Shown here: in pieces, positions 28,509-37,727 of the stretch | Position numbering within the stretch: the first letter of the stretch is position 1 | Layout of the letters: each line of letters begins with the position of its first letter | Assembly (NCBI GenBank): GCA_020249285.1 | Contig: JADCFX010000044.1 | Span: forward strand, 30,057 to 94,056 | From: Roseomonas sp. | GTDB lineage: Bacteria; Pseudomonadota; Alphaproteobacteria; Acetobacterales; Acetobacteraceae | Length of the DNA stretch: 64,000 bases | Direction of reading: 5' to 3' | The notes under the pieces: generated by a model | Database searches by the model: none | Told to the model about the DNA's origin: nothing | Seen by the model: the letters and a program-made list of their open reading frames with translations, nothing else | Program-made: the position numbers and the translations under genes

Positions 28509-29195
28509 ATGGCCCAGCCGCTTTCCATCATGTCCACCCTGGCCCTGCAGGGCGTTCTGGAAGTTCTGGCGCCGCTTTGGGCTAAGCATCACCCCGCCCC
28601 TGCCATGGTATTCGACCCAACCAAAAGCATTTCCCAACGCATCGCCGATGGTGCGCGGGGCGATATCGCCATCCTGACCGCCGCCGCCATTGATGATTTC
28701 ACCGCCAAGGGTGTCTTGGCGCCAGGCAGCCGCCGCGATTTGGCGCTTTCCTATATTGGCGTCGCAGTCGCGGCTGGCGCGGCGCGCCCCGATATCAGCA
28801 CGCCTGAGGCGTTTCGCGCCACGCTGCTGGCGACACCATCGCTCGCCTATTCCCGCGCGGGGGCGAGTGGGTTGTTCTTTGCGGGCTTGATTGAACGCCT
28901 TGGCATCGCAGCGGAAGTCAACGCGAAAGCCACCGTGATCCCGCAGGGCTTTACCGGCGAATTGCTGAAGCGCGGAGAAGTGGCTTTGGCCATTCAGCAA
29001 GTGAGCGAATTGATGACCGTGCCTGGGATAGACATTATCGGCACGCTGCCCGCCGAAATTGGCGAGGTGATGACCTTCTCCGCGGCGATTTTCGCCGAGG
29101 CACCGCAACCGGAAGCCGCGCGCGCCTTCATGGAATTTTTGGTGCAAGGTGCGGATGCGGGGTTGCTCCGCGCCAAAGGGTTGGAGCCGGTTTAA
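28509..29195 (+). CDS. ModA-like substrate-binding protein without a signal peptide
   Basis: A 228-residue type II periplasmic-binding-protein fold related to molybdate-binding ModA. It has FDPTKSISQRIADGARGDIAIL near the start (broken here as FDPTKS and GARGDIAILTA), YSRAGASGLFFAGLIERLG in the middle and GDIAILT-type ligand-lobe patterns. ATG 28509 has AAGGAAT 9 bases upstream and gives no signal peptide; the longer frame from 28404 has none either. So it is probably cytoplasmic or mis-started, and ligand is unknown. No ModB or ModC genes are adjacent. Confidence 0.75.
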   Translation: MAQPLSIMSTLALQGVLEVLAPLWAKHHPAPAMVFDPTKSISQRIADGARGDIAILTAAAIDDFTAKGVLAPGSRRDLALSYIGVAVAAGAARPDISTPEAFRATLLATPSLAYSRAGASGLFFAGLIERLGIAAEVNAKATVIPQGFTGELLKRGEVALAIQQVSELMTVPGIDIIGTLPAEIGEVMTFSAAIFAEAPQPEAARAFMEFLVQGADAGLLRAKGLEPV

Positions 29196-29255
29196 CTGAT
29201 GAGTGAATCTTGCTCGCGGGCAGGGCAGCTCAGGGTCATGCCCTTCAAACCATAC

Positions 29256-29822
29256 CTACCCCTCATTTTTATTTCTATCGGTTCCCGGTTGTGTTTCTTG
29301 GCTCGGTAGATTCACGACGAACATTGGCAAAGGTCGCTTCCCGTCTAGTACTTCGAGGACGGCTTTTCTAATTGCTGTTTGGTCGTCTTCAAGTGAAGAA
29401 TAGCCCTGCGGAAAATAGGACTCATTCTTGTATTGTGTTTTGTCGAAGTCAAAATCCAGGTAGGAGCCCATACTGTTCAATAAATCTACCAGTAATTCGA
29501 CGCGCTTCGTTCCCCAATGTCCCACAGGATAATTCTTATCATTCAGGTGGTCCAAATACTGCTTCCAATAGCGGCGAATTTCTTTTTGCTTTTTATCGTT
29601 GGCACTAAAGACCACATCTATGGAATTCAACGACTCAACGTGACGAGGATCGAGTGTTGCAGCCCTAGTAGCCATCAAAGTCTTGAAAATTCTTATCTGC
29701 TCTTCTCGAGCTTGATTCCTCCGATCAAGCCATTTTGTCACTTGAACCGCAATTAATGGAGAAAGAAGAGTTGCGATTACAACTAGCCAATCCTTCATTT
29801 CGACAGTGGCTAGCCAGTCCAT
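29256..29822 (-). CDS. DUF6680-like protein of lower GC content
   Basis: A 188-residue protein with one N-terminal membrane segment (LVVIATLLSPLIAVQVTKWL) followed by a basic cytoplasmic domain. The pattern FKTLMATRAATLDPRHVESLN near residue 47 and NSIDVVFS match what I know as DUF6680. Function unknown. Base composition is far lower in GC than both neighbours (about 40 percent in the middle of the gene), indicating recent acquisition. ATG 29822 follows GAGAGGA closely; ATG 29798 is an alternative. It is isolated between the ModA-like gene and a monooxygenase gene. Confidence 0.7.
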   Translation of the reverse strand: MDWLATVEMKDWLVVIATLLSPLIAVQVTKWLDRRNQAREEQIRIFKTLMATRAATLDPRHVESLNSIDVVFSANDKKQKEIRRYWKQYLDHLNDKNYPVGHWGTKRVELLVDLLNSMGSYLDFDFDKTQYKNESYFPQGYSSLEDDQTAIRKAVLEVLDGKRPLPMFVVNLPSQETQPGTDRNKNEG

Positions 29823-29877
29823 AATTCCTCTCCCCAATCACCAAATTGCATTATATTTTCTGAGCGGCATCAATTAT

Positions 29878-31518
29878 CTACGCCCCCAAAGCAAACCCCT
29901 CATACCCCTTCTCCGCCACCTCATCACAAATCCGCCGATACCGCGCCATGCCGCCGATATAGGGCATGAATACGCGCGGCTTGCCCGGCACATTGGCGCC
30001 CAGATACCAGGAATGCAGCGTTTTCGTGAAAAGCGTGCGGTCGGCCACTTCCTGCACCTGCACCATCCAATCATCCACCGCATCAGGCTTGGCTTCAATG
30101 CGCGTCTGGCCGGCGGCGCGCATATCCGCAATGCAGCGGGTAATCCATTCCACATGCTGTTCGATGGCAACCGGCATATTGGTCAGCACTGAAGGGCTGC
30201 CAGGCCCCGTCACGGTGAACAGATTGGGGAAACCCACCACTTGGAGCCCCAGATAGCTGCGCGGGCCTTCGCGCCACACATCACGCAAAGCCAGGCCATC
30301 GCGCCCGGCGATGTTCAAATTGAACAACGGCCCGGTCATGGCATCAAAACCCGTCGCAAAGACAATGATATCCAAAGGATACTCGCCCTTGCTGGTCTTC
30401 ACGCCGGTGGCGGTGATGCGTTCGATGGGCTCGGCGCGCAGATTCACCAAAGCCACATTGTCGCGGTTGTAGGTTTCGAAATAGCCCGTATCAATCGGCG
30501 GGCGCTTGGTGCCGAAGCCGTGATCAATATCGGCAAGGATCGCAGCCTTGTCGGCATCCTGCACAATCTGGCCGATCTTTTTCTTGAGGAAGGCTGAGAC
30601 AATCTCATTCGCTTCCTCATTGGTCAGCACATCGCGGAATTCGGCGCGCAGACGCAGCCCACCCTTTTCCCAGGCTTTCTCAAAAATCTCGTTCCGTTCC
30701 TCATCGGTTACTTCCAGCACGGAACGATCCGCAATGCGCCAAGGATGGCCATTGACGGTGGAGCGCATCACATCGCGAATTTCGGCAAAATTCTCCCGCA
30801 CATATTTCTTGAAATCATCGGTCAGCGGCGCATTGCGCGCGGGGATCGAATAATTCGCCGTGCGTTGAAACACGGTCAGATGCTTGGCGGCGGCGGCCAC
30901 CACCGGAATGGCCTGAATGCCGGTGGAACCCGTGCCAATCACGCCAACGCGCTTGCCAGAGAAATCCACACCTTCATGCGGCCATTCGCCAGTATGATAC
31001 CACTTGCCCTGAAAATCCGCGATGCCATCAATCTTCGGCAGATTGGCCGAAGAAAGGCAGCCGACGGCCGTGATCAAATAGCGCGCCGCAAATTCCGCGC
31101 CTTGTTCCGTGCGCAGGCGCCACAGATTGGCAGCTTCATCATACCGCGCCGCCACCACCCGCGCGCCGAAGGTAATGTCGCGCTTCAGGTCCAGCTTATC
31201 CGCGGCGTAATTCAGGTAGCGCAGAATCTCCGGCTGGCTCGGGTAGCGTTCGGACCATTCCCAGCCCTGCACCAACTCATCCGAAAAATGATAGCAATAG
31301 CTGTGGCTTTCAGAATCACACCTGGCACCCGGATAGCGGTTCCAATACCAGGTACCGCCCACGCCATCGCCCGCTTCCAGCACATGGGCGGAAAGCCCCA
31401 AGCGGTCGCGCAGGCAATGGAGCTGATACATGCCGGCGAAACCGGCGCCGATGATCAGCGCGTCATACAGCTTCGCCTCGGTCGAGGTCGCGGCTAAGGG
31501 GCTTACGGCGTCAAGCAT
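29878..31518 (-). CDS. Flavin-containing Baeyer-Villiger-type monooxygenase
   Basis: A 546-residue class B flavoprotein that uses NADPH and oxygen to oxidise ketones to esters or lactones. FAD loop GAGFAGMYQLHCLRD lies near residue 23, with GVGGTWYWNRYPGARCDSES next to it. The Baeyer-Villiger fingerprint FQGKWYHTGEWP lies near residue 167, and the NADPH loop GVIGTGSTGIQAIP near residue 190. The third motif, FATGFDAMTG, is near 385. It resembles cyclohexanone-type or phenylacetone-type enzymes; the substrate is not predictable. Divergent from folE; no catabolic neighbours. Confidence 0.9.
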   Translation of the reverse strand: MLDAVSPLAATSTEAKLYDALIIGAGFAGMYQLHCLRDRLGLSAHVLEAGDGVGGTWYWNRYPGARCDSESHSYCYHFSDELVQGWEWSERYPSQPEILRYLNYAADKLDLKRDITFGARVVAARYDEAANLWRLRTEQGAEFAARYLITAVGCLSSANLPKIDGIADFQGKWYHTGEWPHEGVDFSGKRVGVIGTGSTGIQAIPVVAAAAKHLTVFQRTANYSIPARNAPLTDDFKKYVRENFAEIRDVMRSTVNGHPWRIADRSVLEVTDEERNEIFEKAWEKGGLRLRAEFRDVLTNEEANEIVSAFLKKKIGQIVQDADKAAILADIDHGFGTKRPPIDTGYFETYNRDNVALVNLRAEPIERITATGVKTSKGEYPLDIIVFATGFDAMTGPLFNLNIAGRDGLALRDVWREGPRSYLGLQVVGFPNLFTVTGPGSPSVLTNMPVAIEQHVEWITRCIADMRAAGQTRIEAKPDAVDDWMVQVQEVADRTLFTKTLHSWYLGANVPGKPRVFMPYIGGMARYRRICDEVAEKGYEGFALGA

Positions 31519-31689
31519 GGCGGTTTCTTCATCTTGGCTGGTTGAAAGCTTATGCTAACCCGCACCGGCCCCTGGCGCCAAGCGGGGCAAATCCTTGTCA
31601 TTTCGGCAGGGCCGCCCACATGGGGTCCGACGGTGCCGCAAAGCCCCCTGCCTTCCGGCGCCCCCTCGACCTTGGGAAAGACCAATACC

Positions 31690-32334
31690 GTGAATATTCA
31701 AATCCCTGCCTCTGGCCTCACCACGGCCAATGCCACCCTGGAACCGCGCCCCTCCCGCACGGAAGCGGAAGCCGCGGTGCGCACCCTGCTGCGCTGGGCC
31801 GGTGATGACCCAGACCGCGAAGGCCTGGTGGATACCCCCGCGCGCGTCGCCCGCGCCTATGAGGAATTCTTCGCCGGCTATGAAACGGACCCGGTGGATT
31901 TGCTCGCGCGGTCCTTCGAAGAAACCGATGGCTATGATGAAATGGTGATCCTGCGGGATATCCGCATGGAAAGCCATTGCGAACATCATATGGTGCCGAT
32001 CATTGGCCGCGCGCATATCGCCTATCTGCCGCAGGGCCGCGTGGTGGGCATCAGCAAACTGGCGCGCGTTTTGGAAGTTTATGCCAAGCGGCTGCAAATC
32101 CAGGAAAAACTGACGGCACAGGTGGCCAATACCATTGAACAGGTGCTGAAGCCGAAGGGTGTGGCGGTGGTGATTGAAGCCGCGCATCAATGCATGACCA
32201 CGCGCGGCATCCATAAGCCCGGCGTCACCATGGTGACCAGCCGGATGCTGGGCGCCTTCCGGGATGATGCCAGCACGCGGCGCGAATTCCTGGCCATTAT
32301 CGGCGGCCAGCGCGCCAATGTGATTGAAGGCTAG
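31690..32334 (+). CDS. folE: GTP cyclohydrolase I FolE
   Basis: Zinc enzyme converting GTP to dihydroneopterin triphosphate, first step of folate and pterin synthesis. The 214-residue product has [21 protein letters not shown] (in parts) near residue 28, the zinc ligands in [14 protein letters not shown] near residue 97 and [11 protein letters not shown] near residue 165. GTG 31690, with GGAAAGA nine bases upstream, gives the usual length. An ATG at 31552 would add 46 odd residues and is less likely. A palindromic repeat starts on the stop codon. Confidence 0.94.
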   Translation: MNIQIPASGLTTANATLEPRPSRTEAEAAVRTLLRWAGDDPDREGLVDTPARVARAYEEFFAGYETDPVDLLARSFEETDGYDEMVILRDIRMESHCEHHMVPIIGRAHIAYLPQGRVVGISKLARVLEVYAKRLQIQEKLTAQVANTIEQVLKPKGVAVVIEAAHQCMTTRGIHKPGVTMVTSRMLGAFRDDASTRREFLAIIGGQRANVIEG

Positions 32335-32387
32335 GAGCATTTTCAAGCCAAGTGGAATCACTTGGTGACTCGGAAAATGCGACCAAA
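32334..32387 (+). repeat. Dispersed palindromic repeat, short intact copy
   Basis: Same core as at 24538: outer arms GCATTTTC and GAAAATGC, inner arms GCCAAGTG and CACTTGGT around GAAT (one G-U pair), then GACCAAA. It carries two GANTC sites, GAATC and GACTC. It overlaps the last base of the folE stop codon. The 3' extension block seen in two other copies is not recognisable here. Confidence 0.85.
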
Positions 32388-32455
32388 TCAACTTCAGACT
32401 TGCCCCGCCGAAGCGCCGCTTGACCAAGGGGCGCTTCGGCGCGCATGAGCCCTCC

Positions 32456-32848
32456 ATGCGCTTTTCCACACCCCCCAATGCCGAAGACCTAGTTGAACTT
32501 GCCGAGGATGCGCTTGCCGCCATCCCGAAGCCGATGCGCGATGTGCTGAAGGGCGTCGCCATCCTGGTGGATGACATCGCGGAGGAGGAGATGCTCCGCG
32601 AACTCGGCATCGAAAACCCCTATGAATTGACCGGGCTCTATCTGGGCGTGCCGCTGACCGAAAAAAGCGACGGCATGGTGCAGGAAGAACCCGACCGCAT
32701 TCTGCTGTTCCGAGAGCCCATCCTGCTGGAATGGATCGAAACCGGGGAGGATCTGTTCCGCCTGGTGCGCAACGTCCTGATCCACGAAATCGGCCACCAT
32801 TTCGGCTTTTCGGATGAGGATATCGAAAGGCTGGAGGACGGGGAGTAA
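32456..32848 (+). CDS. Zincin-like metallopeptidase family protein
   Basis: A 130-residue protein with the zinc-binding HExxH pattern in VLIHEIGHHFGFSDEDIERLE near residue 110 (HEIGHHFG), the core of the metallopeptidase family annotated as possible zincins. Other family features are FIVDDIAEEEM-like VAILVDDIAEEEML near 38, NPYELTGLYLGVPL near 55 and ILLFREPILLEW near 80. Proteolysis has not been shown for the family to my knowledge. ATG 32456 is chosen over the upstream 32420 because the latter starts in the region after the repeat. A terminator follows. Confidence 0.85.
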   Translation: MRFSTPPNAEDLVELAEDALAAIPKPMRDVLKGVAILVDDIAEEEMLRELGIENPYELTGLYLGVPLTEKSDGMVQEEPDRILLFREPILLEWIETGEDLFRLVRNVLIHEIGHHFGFSDEDIERLEDGE

Positions 32849-32867
32849 GCCCTCGTTTTCCTGGGCT

Positions 32868-32890
32868 CCGGGGGTGGCGCCCCCGGTTTC
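32868..32890 (+). terminator. Rho-independent terminator after the zincin gene
   Basis: CCGGGGG at 32868-32874 pairs with CCCCCGG at 32880-32886 around a five-base loop and is followed by TTT at 32887-32889. It ends the folE-zincin side before xdhA. Confidence 0.6.
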
Positions 32891-32922
32891 AACTCGCCCT
32901 CATCCATCCTAAATAAAGTTTC

Positions 32923-34341
32923 ATGTTCATCGCCTTCACCCTGAATGGCGCATTGCGACGCCTGCCTGCGGAAACGCCCCCGGCCATGACCTTGCTGGAT
33001 TGGCTGCGCGCGGCGGGGCTGACCGGCACGAAGGAGGGCTGTGCGGAGGGTGATTGCGGCGCCTGTACGGTGGTGATTGAGGCGCCGGATGGCGCCCGCG
33101 CCCCCGTCAATGCCTGCCTGATGACGCTGGGTCAGGCCCATGGCCTGGCGATACGAAGTGTGGAGGGGCTTTCAGCGCCCGATGGCGCGCCGCATCCTGT
33201 GCAGGTGGCGATGCTGGCGGCCGAAGCGACGCAATGCGGCTTTTGCACGCCGGGGATTGTCATGTCGCTTTACGCCCATGCGCGCATGGGGGGTGATGCG
33301 CATGAGGCTTTGGCCGGAAACCTCTGCCGCTGCACCGGCTATCGGCCAATTCTGGATGCGATGGCGGCCTTGCCGGCGGCGGAGGATGCCGCGCCGTCAT
33401 GCCCCGCGACTGATGTCACCGCCTTAGGCCCGCCGGAGCATCGCTTCTTCCTGCCGCGCAGCCTGGATGAAACACTCGCGCTGCGGCGCGACCACCCAGG
33501 GGCGTGGATTTTGGCTGGCGGCACTGATTTGGGCCTGCGCTTTTCGGAGCATCGGGAAAACCCTGGCGCCATTATTTGCCTCCGCGATGTTGCGGAATTG
33601 CGTGGCATGACGGCGGGGCCAGAGGGGCTTTCGGTGGGGGCGGCAGAACCCTATGCCGCGCTGCTCGATCACATGGCGCATGATGCGGATTTCGCGGCTT
33701 TTGCTGGGCTGTTGCGCCGGCTGGGATCGCGCCAGATACGCGCGCTCGGCACGCTTGGCGGCAATTTGGGCACCGCGAGCCCAATCGGCGATGCGCTGCC
33801 GCCCTTGTTGGCGCTTGGCGCGCGGGTTTCGCTGGCGGGGCCGGATGGCGCGCGGGACGTGGCGGTTGAAGATTTCCTGCTCGGCTATCGGCGCAATGCC
33901 CTTGGCGCAGATGAGGTGATTGCGCGGGTGTTTATCCCAAGGCCCGCACCGGGCGCGATTTTCGCTGCCGAGAAGCTCTCGCGCCGGCATGATCAGGATA
34001 TCAGCGCCATTGGCTTGGCTGTGCTGCTGGAACGCGATGGCGATGTGATCACTCGCGCGCGCATCGCCCATGGCGGCTGCGGGCCAATGGCAGCACGCGC
34101 GCCGGAAGCGGAAGCGGTGCTGGAAGGGGCGCCCTTCACCCAAGCACAAGCGCGCGCGGCGGGTGAGGCTTTGGCGCGCGCCATCACACCCATGGATGAT
34201 TTGCGCGGCACAGCGGAATATCGCCGCGTAGCAGCGCGTAATCTATTGCTACGATTGTATTGGCGTGAAGCGAGGCCGGATGCGGCGGCGGAAATCATGG
34301 CGCTGCCAACGCCACACGCGCCGCGGTTCATCGCGCCATGA
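32923..34341 (+). CDS. xdhA: Xanthine dehydrogenase small subunit XdhA (2Fe-2S and FAD)
   Basis: Electron-transfer subunit of a molybdenum hydroxylase, 472 residues. The plant-type 2Fe-2S domain has EGCAEGDCGACTVV (Cys 40, 45, 48) and a later Cys in VNACLMTLG. The second cluster uses QCGFCTPGIVMSLYA near residue 105 and NLCRCTGYRPI near residue 140. The FAD domain (about 180-460) contains ILAGGTDLGLRF and RALGTLGGNLGTASPIGD. The domain order matches bacterial XdhA. xdhB overlaps its stop by 4 bases. Xanthine is the likely substrate by family. Confidence 0.94.
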   Translation: MFIAFTLNGALRRLPAETPPAMTLLDWLRAAGLTGTKEGCAEGDCGACTVVIEAPDGARAPVNACLMTLGQAHGLAIRSVEGLSAPDGAPHPVQVAMLAAEATQCGFCTPGIVMSLYAHARMGGDAHEALAGNLCRCTGYRPILDAMAALPAAEDAAPSCPATDVTALGPPEHRFFLPRSLDETLALRRDHPGAWILAGGTDLGLRFSEHRENPGAIICLRDVAELRGMTAGPEGLSVGAAEPYAALLDHMAHDADFAAFAGLLRRLGSRQIRALGTLGGNLGTASPIGDALPPLLALGARVSLAGPDGARDVAVEDFLLGYRRNALGADEVIARVFIPRPAPGAIFAAEKLSRRHDQDISAIGLAVLLERDGDVITRARIAHGGCGPMAARAPEAEAVLEGAPFTQAQARAAGEALARAITPMDDLRGTAEYRRVAARNLLLRLYWREARPDAAAEIMALPTPHAPRFIAP

Positions 34342-36626
34342 ATGTTCCAATCGCTCAAGGTGCCGCCTTGGCGCATGATTCGGCGCTGGGCCATGTGATG
34401 GGCCGCGCGCCCTTCGCGGATGATGTGCCGGAAGCGCCGGGCTTGCTGCATGGCGCACTGCTGCTCTCGCCCGTCGCGCATGGCAGGCTTGGGGCTTTGG
34501 ATGTTGCGGCGGCGCGCGCCATGCCGGGTGTGGTGGCGGTGCTGACGGCGTGGGATGTGCCGGGGGCGAATGATATCTCTCCCTCGGGCCGGGAAGTTGA
34601 ACCGCTTTTCGCGGATGGCGGCTTGCGCCATCACGGTCAGCCCATTGCGATGGTGGTGGGCGAAACGCGCGATGCGGCACTCGCGGCCCTTGCCGCGTTG
34701 AAGCCGGAAATTGAGGCGCTGCCGGCGATTCTTTCCATTGAAGATGCGCTGGCGGCGGAAGCTTATTTGCTGCCGCCGCAGGAAATCACCGTGGGCGATG
34801 CGGCGGGCGCGATTACCGCCGCGCCGCTGACCACATCAGGCGAATTTCGCGCCGGGGGGCAGGAACATTTCTATCTTGAAGGCCAGATCGCCATCGCCTG
34901 GCCGGGTGAGGATGGCGATATCACCATCACCTCCTCCACCCAGCACCCGACCGAGGTGCAGCATATCGCCGCGCGCGTGCTGGGTTGTGATTTCAACCGC
35001 ATTACCGTGCGCTGCCGGCGCATGGGCGGCGGCTTTGGCGGCAAGGAAAGCAATGCGTCCTGGGTGGCGGCAGCGGCGGCACTCGCCGCGCGCATCACGG
35101 GGCGGCCGGTAAAACTGCGGCTATCGCGCAAGGCGGATATGGCGGCCACCGGCAAGCGCCATCCATTTTTGTATCGCTGGCGCGCGGGCTTTGACGCGAC
35201 CGGGCGGATTACGGGGCTGGAGGCGATGCTCGCTGCCGACGGAGGGCATAGTCTTGATCTGACCGGCGGCGTGGTATTTCGCGCGCTGACGCATGCGCTG
35301 AATTGCTACGATGTGCCGGCGGTGAAGCTTCGCGCGCTGTCGCTACGCACAAACATGGTCAGCCACACGGCCTTTCGCGGCTTTGGCGGGCCGCAAGGCG
35401 TTTTGCTGATGGATGATGTGCTGCGCGGTGTCGCCGCCGCCACGGGGCAGGATATGGAAGCCGTGCGCGCGCGCAATTTCGCGGGCGGAGATAACGGCAG
35501 CAAGGCGCCTTATGGCCAGGCGCTTGAAGGCGATTTGATCCGCCGCGTTTATGCCGAAGCCATGGAAGATGCCGGCTGGGCAGCGCGGCGCGCGGAAATC
35601 GCGGCCTTTAATGCGAACCATCCCTTTTTGCGTCGCGGGCTTGGTAGTTTTGTCCTCGCCTTTGGCATTTCCTTCGGCCTCATGCATCTGAATCAGGCCG
35701 GCGCTTTGGTGCATGTTTATGCGGATGGGTCCATCCGGCTCAATCACGGCGGGACGGAAATGGGCCAGGGGCTCAACATCAAAATCGCGCAGGTGGTGGC
35801 GGATGCTTTTGGTGTGCCGATTGGCCGCATTCGCATCACGCCAACCAGCACGGCAGAGGTACCCAATACCGCGCCGACTGCCGCTTCCACCGGTTCGGAT
35901 TTGAATGGTTGGGCCGCGCATCTCGCGGCCAGCGCCATCCGTGAACGCATGGCAGCGGAAGCCGCGCGGCTTTGGGAAGTGCCAGTGGACGTGATTGGTT
36001 TCGCCGAAGGCCGCGTATTCGTCGCAAAGCCTGGTGACAACCGCGCCATGGGCTTTGGCGATCTGGCGCATCGCTGCTGGGTGCAGCGCATTTCGCTTTC
36101 AGCAACTGGATTTTATCGCACGCCCGACATCCATTGGGATGCGAAGGCCATGCGGGGCGAGCCTTTCTTCTACTTCTCCTACGGTGCGGCGGTGGTGGAA
36201 GTGGTGGTGGATACGCTTACCGGGGAACATCGCGTCTTGCGCGCCGATCTGGTGCAGGATTGCGGGCGTTCGCTGAACCCAGCGATTGATCGCGGGCAGA
36301 TTGAAGGCGGCTTCGTGCAAGGGCTCGGCTGGCTGACGACGGAAAGCCTTTACTGGGACAAGGAAGGGCGGCAACGCACACTCGGGCCTTCCACCTATAA
36401 AATCCCAGGCAGCCGCGATGCTCCACCAGATTTCCGCCTGCGCTTGCTGGCCAATGCGCCAGCGCGGGCGGAGACGATTTTCCGCTCAAAAGGTGTCGGT
36501 GAACCGCCGCTGATGCTGGCAACCGCCGTTTGGAATGCGCTGTGTGACGCAACCGGCACCACGCAGCTTGACCTGCCGGCGACGCCGGAAGTGGTGTTGA
36601 TGGCGCTGGAGAAAGTGCGCGCCTGA
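34338..36626 (+). CDS. xdhB: Xanthine dehydrogenase large subunit XdhB (molybdopterin-binding)
   Basis: Catalytic subunit binding the molybdenum cofactor, 762 residues. It begins with HDSALGHVMGRAPFADDVPE and has GQEHFYLEGQIAIAWPGEDG near residue 178. Further motifs are MGGGFGGKESNA near 230, TAFRGFGGPQGVLLMDDVL near 340 with the substrate-orienting Arg, and GTEMGQGLNIKIAQV near residue 475. The general-base Glu lies in KGVGEPPLMLATAVW near residue 720. These residues favour xanthine dehydrogenase over aldehyde oxidase. The cofactor-insertion gene xdhC does not follow; the next gene is convergent. Confidence 0.94.
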   Translation: MNVPIAQGAALAHDSALGHVMGRAPFADDVPEAPGLLHGALLLSPVAHGRLGALDVAAARAMPGVVAVLTAWDVPGANDISPSGREVEPLFADGGLRHHGQPIAMVVGETRDAALAALAALKPEIEALPAILSIEDALAAEAYLLPPQEITVGDAAGAITAAPLTTSGEFRAGGQEHFYLEGQIAIAWPGEDGDITITSSTQHPTEVQHIAARVLGCDFNRITVRCRRMGGGFGGKESNASWVAAAAALAARITGRPVKLRLSRKADMAATGKRHPFLYRWRAGFDATGRITGLEAMLAADGGHSLDLTGGVVFRALTHALNCYDVPAVKLRALSLRTNMVSHTAFRGFGGPQGVLLMDDVLRGVAAATGQDMEAVRARNFAGGDNGSKAPYGQALEGDLIRRVYAEAMEDAGWAARRAEIAAFNANHPFLRRGLGSFVLAFGISFGLMHLNQAGALVHVYADGSIRLNHGGTEMGQGLNIKIAQVVADAFGVPIGRIRITPTSTAEVPNTAPTAASTGSDLNGWAAHLAASAIRERMAAEAARLWEVPVDVIGFAEGRVFVAKPGDNRAMGFGDLAHRCWVQRISLSATGFYRTPDIHWDAKAMRGEPFFYFSYGAAVVEVVVDTLTGEHRVLRADLVQDCGRSLNPAIDRGQIEGGFVQGLGWLTTESLYWDKEGRQRTLGPSTYKIPGSRDAPPDFRLRLLANAPARAETIFRSKGVGEPPLMLATAVWNALCDATGTTQLDLPATPEVVLMALEKVRA

Positions 36627-36631
36627 GCCGC

Positions 36632-37723
36632 CTACCGCGACCCTGGCCGCAATGATTTCTCCAGCGATTGCGAATAGCGGCTCATCGCGAAGCACAGCAC
36701 GAAATAGACAAAGGCCGCGAAAAGATAAGCCTCGGTCGGGAAGCCGAGCCAATTCGGATCACCCAGCGCAGCGCGGAGCGTGGTGAAGAAATCAAACACA
36801 CCAATCACCACAACCAGGGTCGTATCCTTGAACAGGCCAATGAAGGTATTGACCTGAGAGGGAATGGTGATCGTCAGCGCCTGCGGCAGAATGATCAGGC
36901 GCATCTTCTGCCAGAAGCTCAGGCCAATCGCATCAGCTGCTTCATATTGCCCGCGCGGCATGGCTTGCAGACCACCGCGCACAACTTCCGCCATATAGGC
37001 CGCAGTGAACAACGTATAGGCCACCAATACGCGCATCAGGCGATCAATCGTGACACCTTGCGGCATGAATAGCGGCAGCATGATCGCCGCCATGAACAGC
37101 AGCGAAATCAGCGGCACGCCGCGCACGCATTCGATGACGGCGGTGGAAAACCAACGTACCAGCTTCAATTCACTGCGCCGTCCAAGCGCCAGCAGGATCG
37201 CCAGCGGATAGCCAAGCGCCACGCCATAAACCGCGATGATGCCGGTGATGGCGAGCCCGCCCCATTGACGCGTCTGCACGAAGGACAGTCCGAAAATCCC
37301 GCCCTGCATCAGCACCCACATCGCAGGCGCGGCAATCGCCCAGCCCAGCAAAAGCCAGCGCCCCCAGAAACGCCGCATGGTAGAAAGCAGCACCATGGCA
37401 ACCAGAATCACCAACATGGTCGCGGGGCGCCAGCGTTCCTCAAACGGGTAAAGGCCGAAGATGGAAAACCAGAATTTCTCCCGCACAAAGGCCCAGCAGG
37501 CACCGCCGGCGGCGCGACACGCCTGCGCATTGCCATCCCAGGTCGCATTGGTGACTGCCCAGGACCAGAAGGGCGGCACCGCGAAATAAACCACGGCCAA
37601 GCAGGCCAGCGTGATCAGTGTATTGAGCGGCCCGGCAAAGCAGGCCTTCAGGAAAGCCTGAACCCGTTCCGGGAAGCTTGGCCCGCGCGGCGCGGCTTGC
37701 GCGGTTGTGGCTGTCGCCTGCAT
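36632..37723 (-). CDS. aapM: General L-amino-acid ABC transporter permease (AapM-like)
   Basis: Inner-membrane permease of the polar amino-acid importer class, 363 residues. A long N-terminal region with several hydrophobic segments precedes the permease core. The EAA-type loop lies near residue 275 (EAADAIGLSFWQKMRLIILPQA), and the region TLVVVIGVFDFFTTL follows near 310. The extended N-terminus distinguishes AapM from the shorter HisM-like permeases. It is 4 bases from aapQ. The end lies 5 bases from the convergent xdhB stop, and no ATPase gene (aapP) follows. Confidence 0.92.
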   Translation of the reverse strand: MQATATTAQAAPRGPSFPERVQAFLKACFAGPLNTLITLACLAVVYFAVPPFWSWAVTNATWDGNAQACRAAGGACWAFVREKFWFSIFGLYPFEERWRPATMLVILVAMVLLSTMRRFWGRWLLLGWAIAAPAMWVLMQGGIFGLSFVQTRQWGGLAITGIIAVYGVALGYPLAILLALGRRSELKLVRWFSTAVIECVRGVPLISLLFMAAIMLPLFMPQGVTIDRLMRVLVAYTLFTAAYMAEVVRGGLQAMPRGQYEAADAIGLSFWQKMRLIILPQALTITIPSQVNTFIGLFKDTTLVVVIGVFDFFTTLRAALGDPNWLGFPTEAYLFAAFVYFVLCFAMSRYSQSLEKSLRPGSR

Positions 37724-37727
37724 CGGA

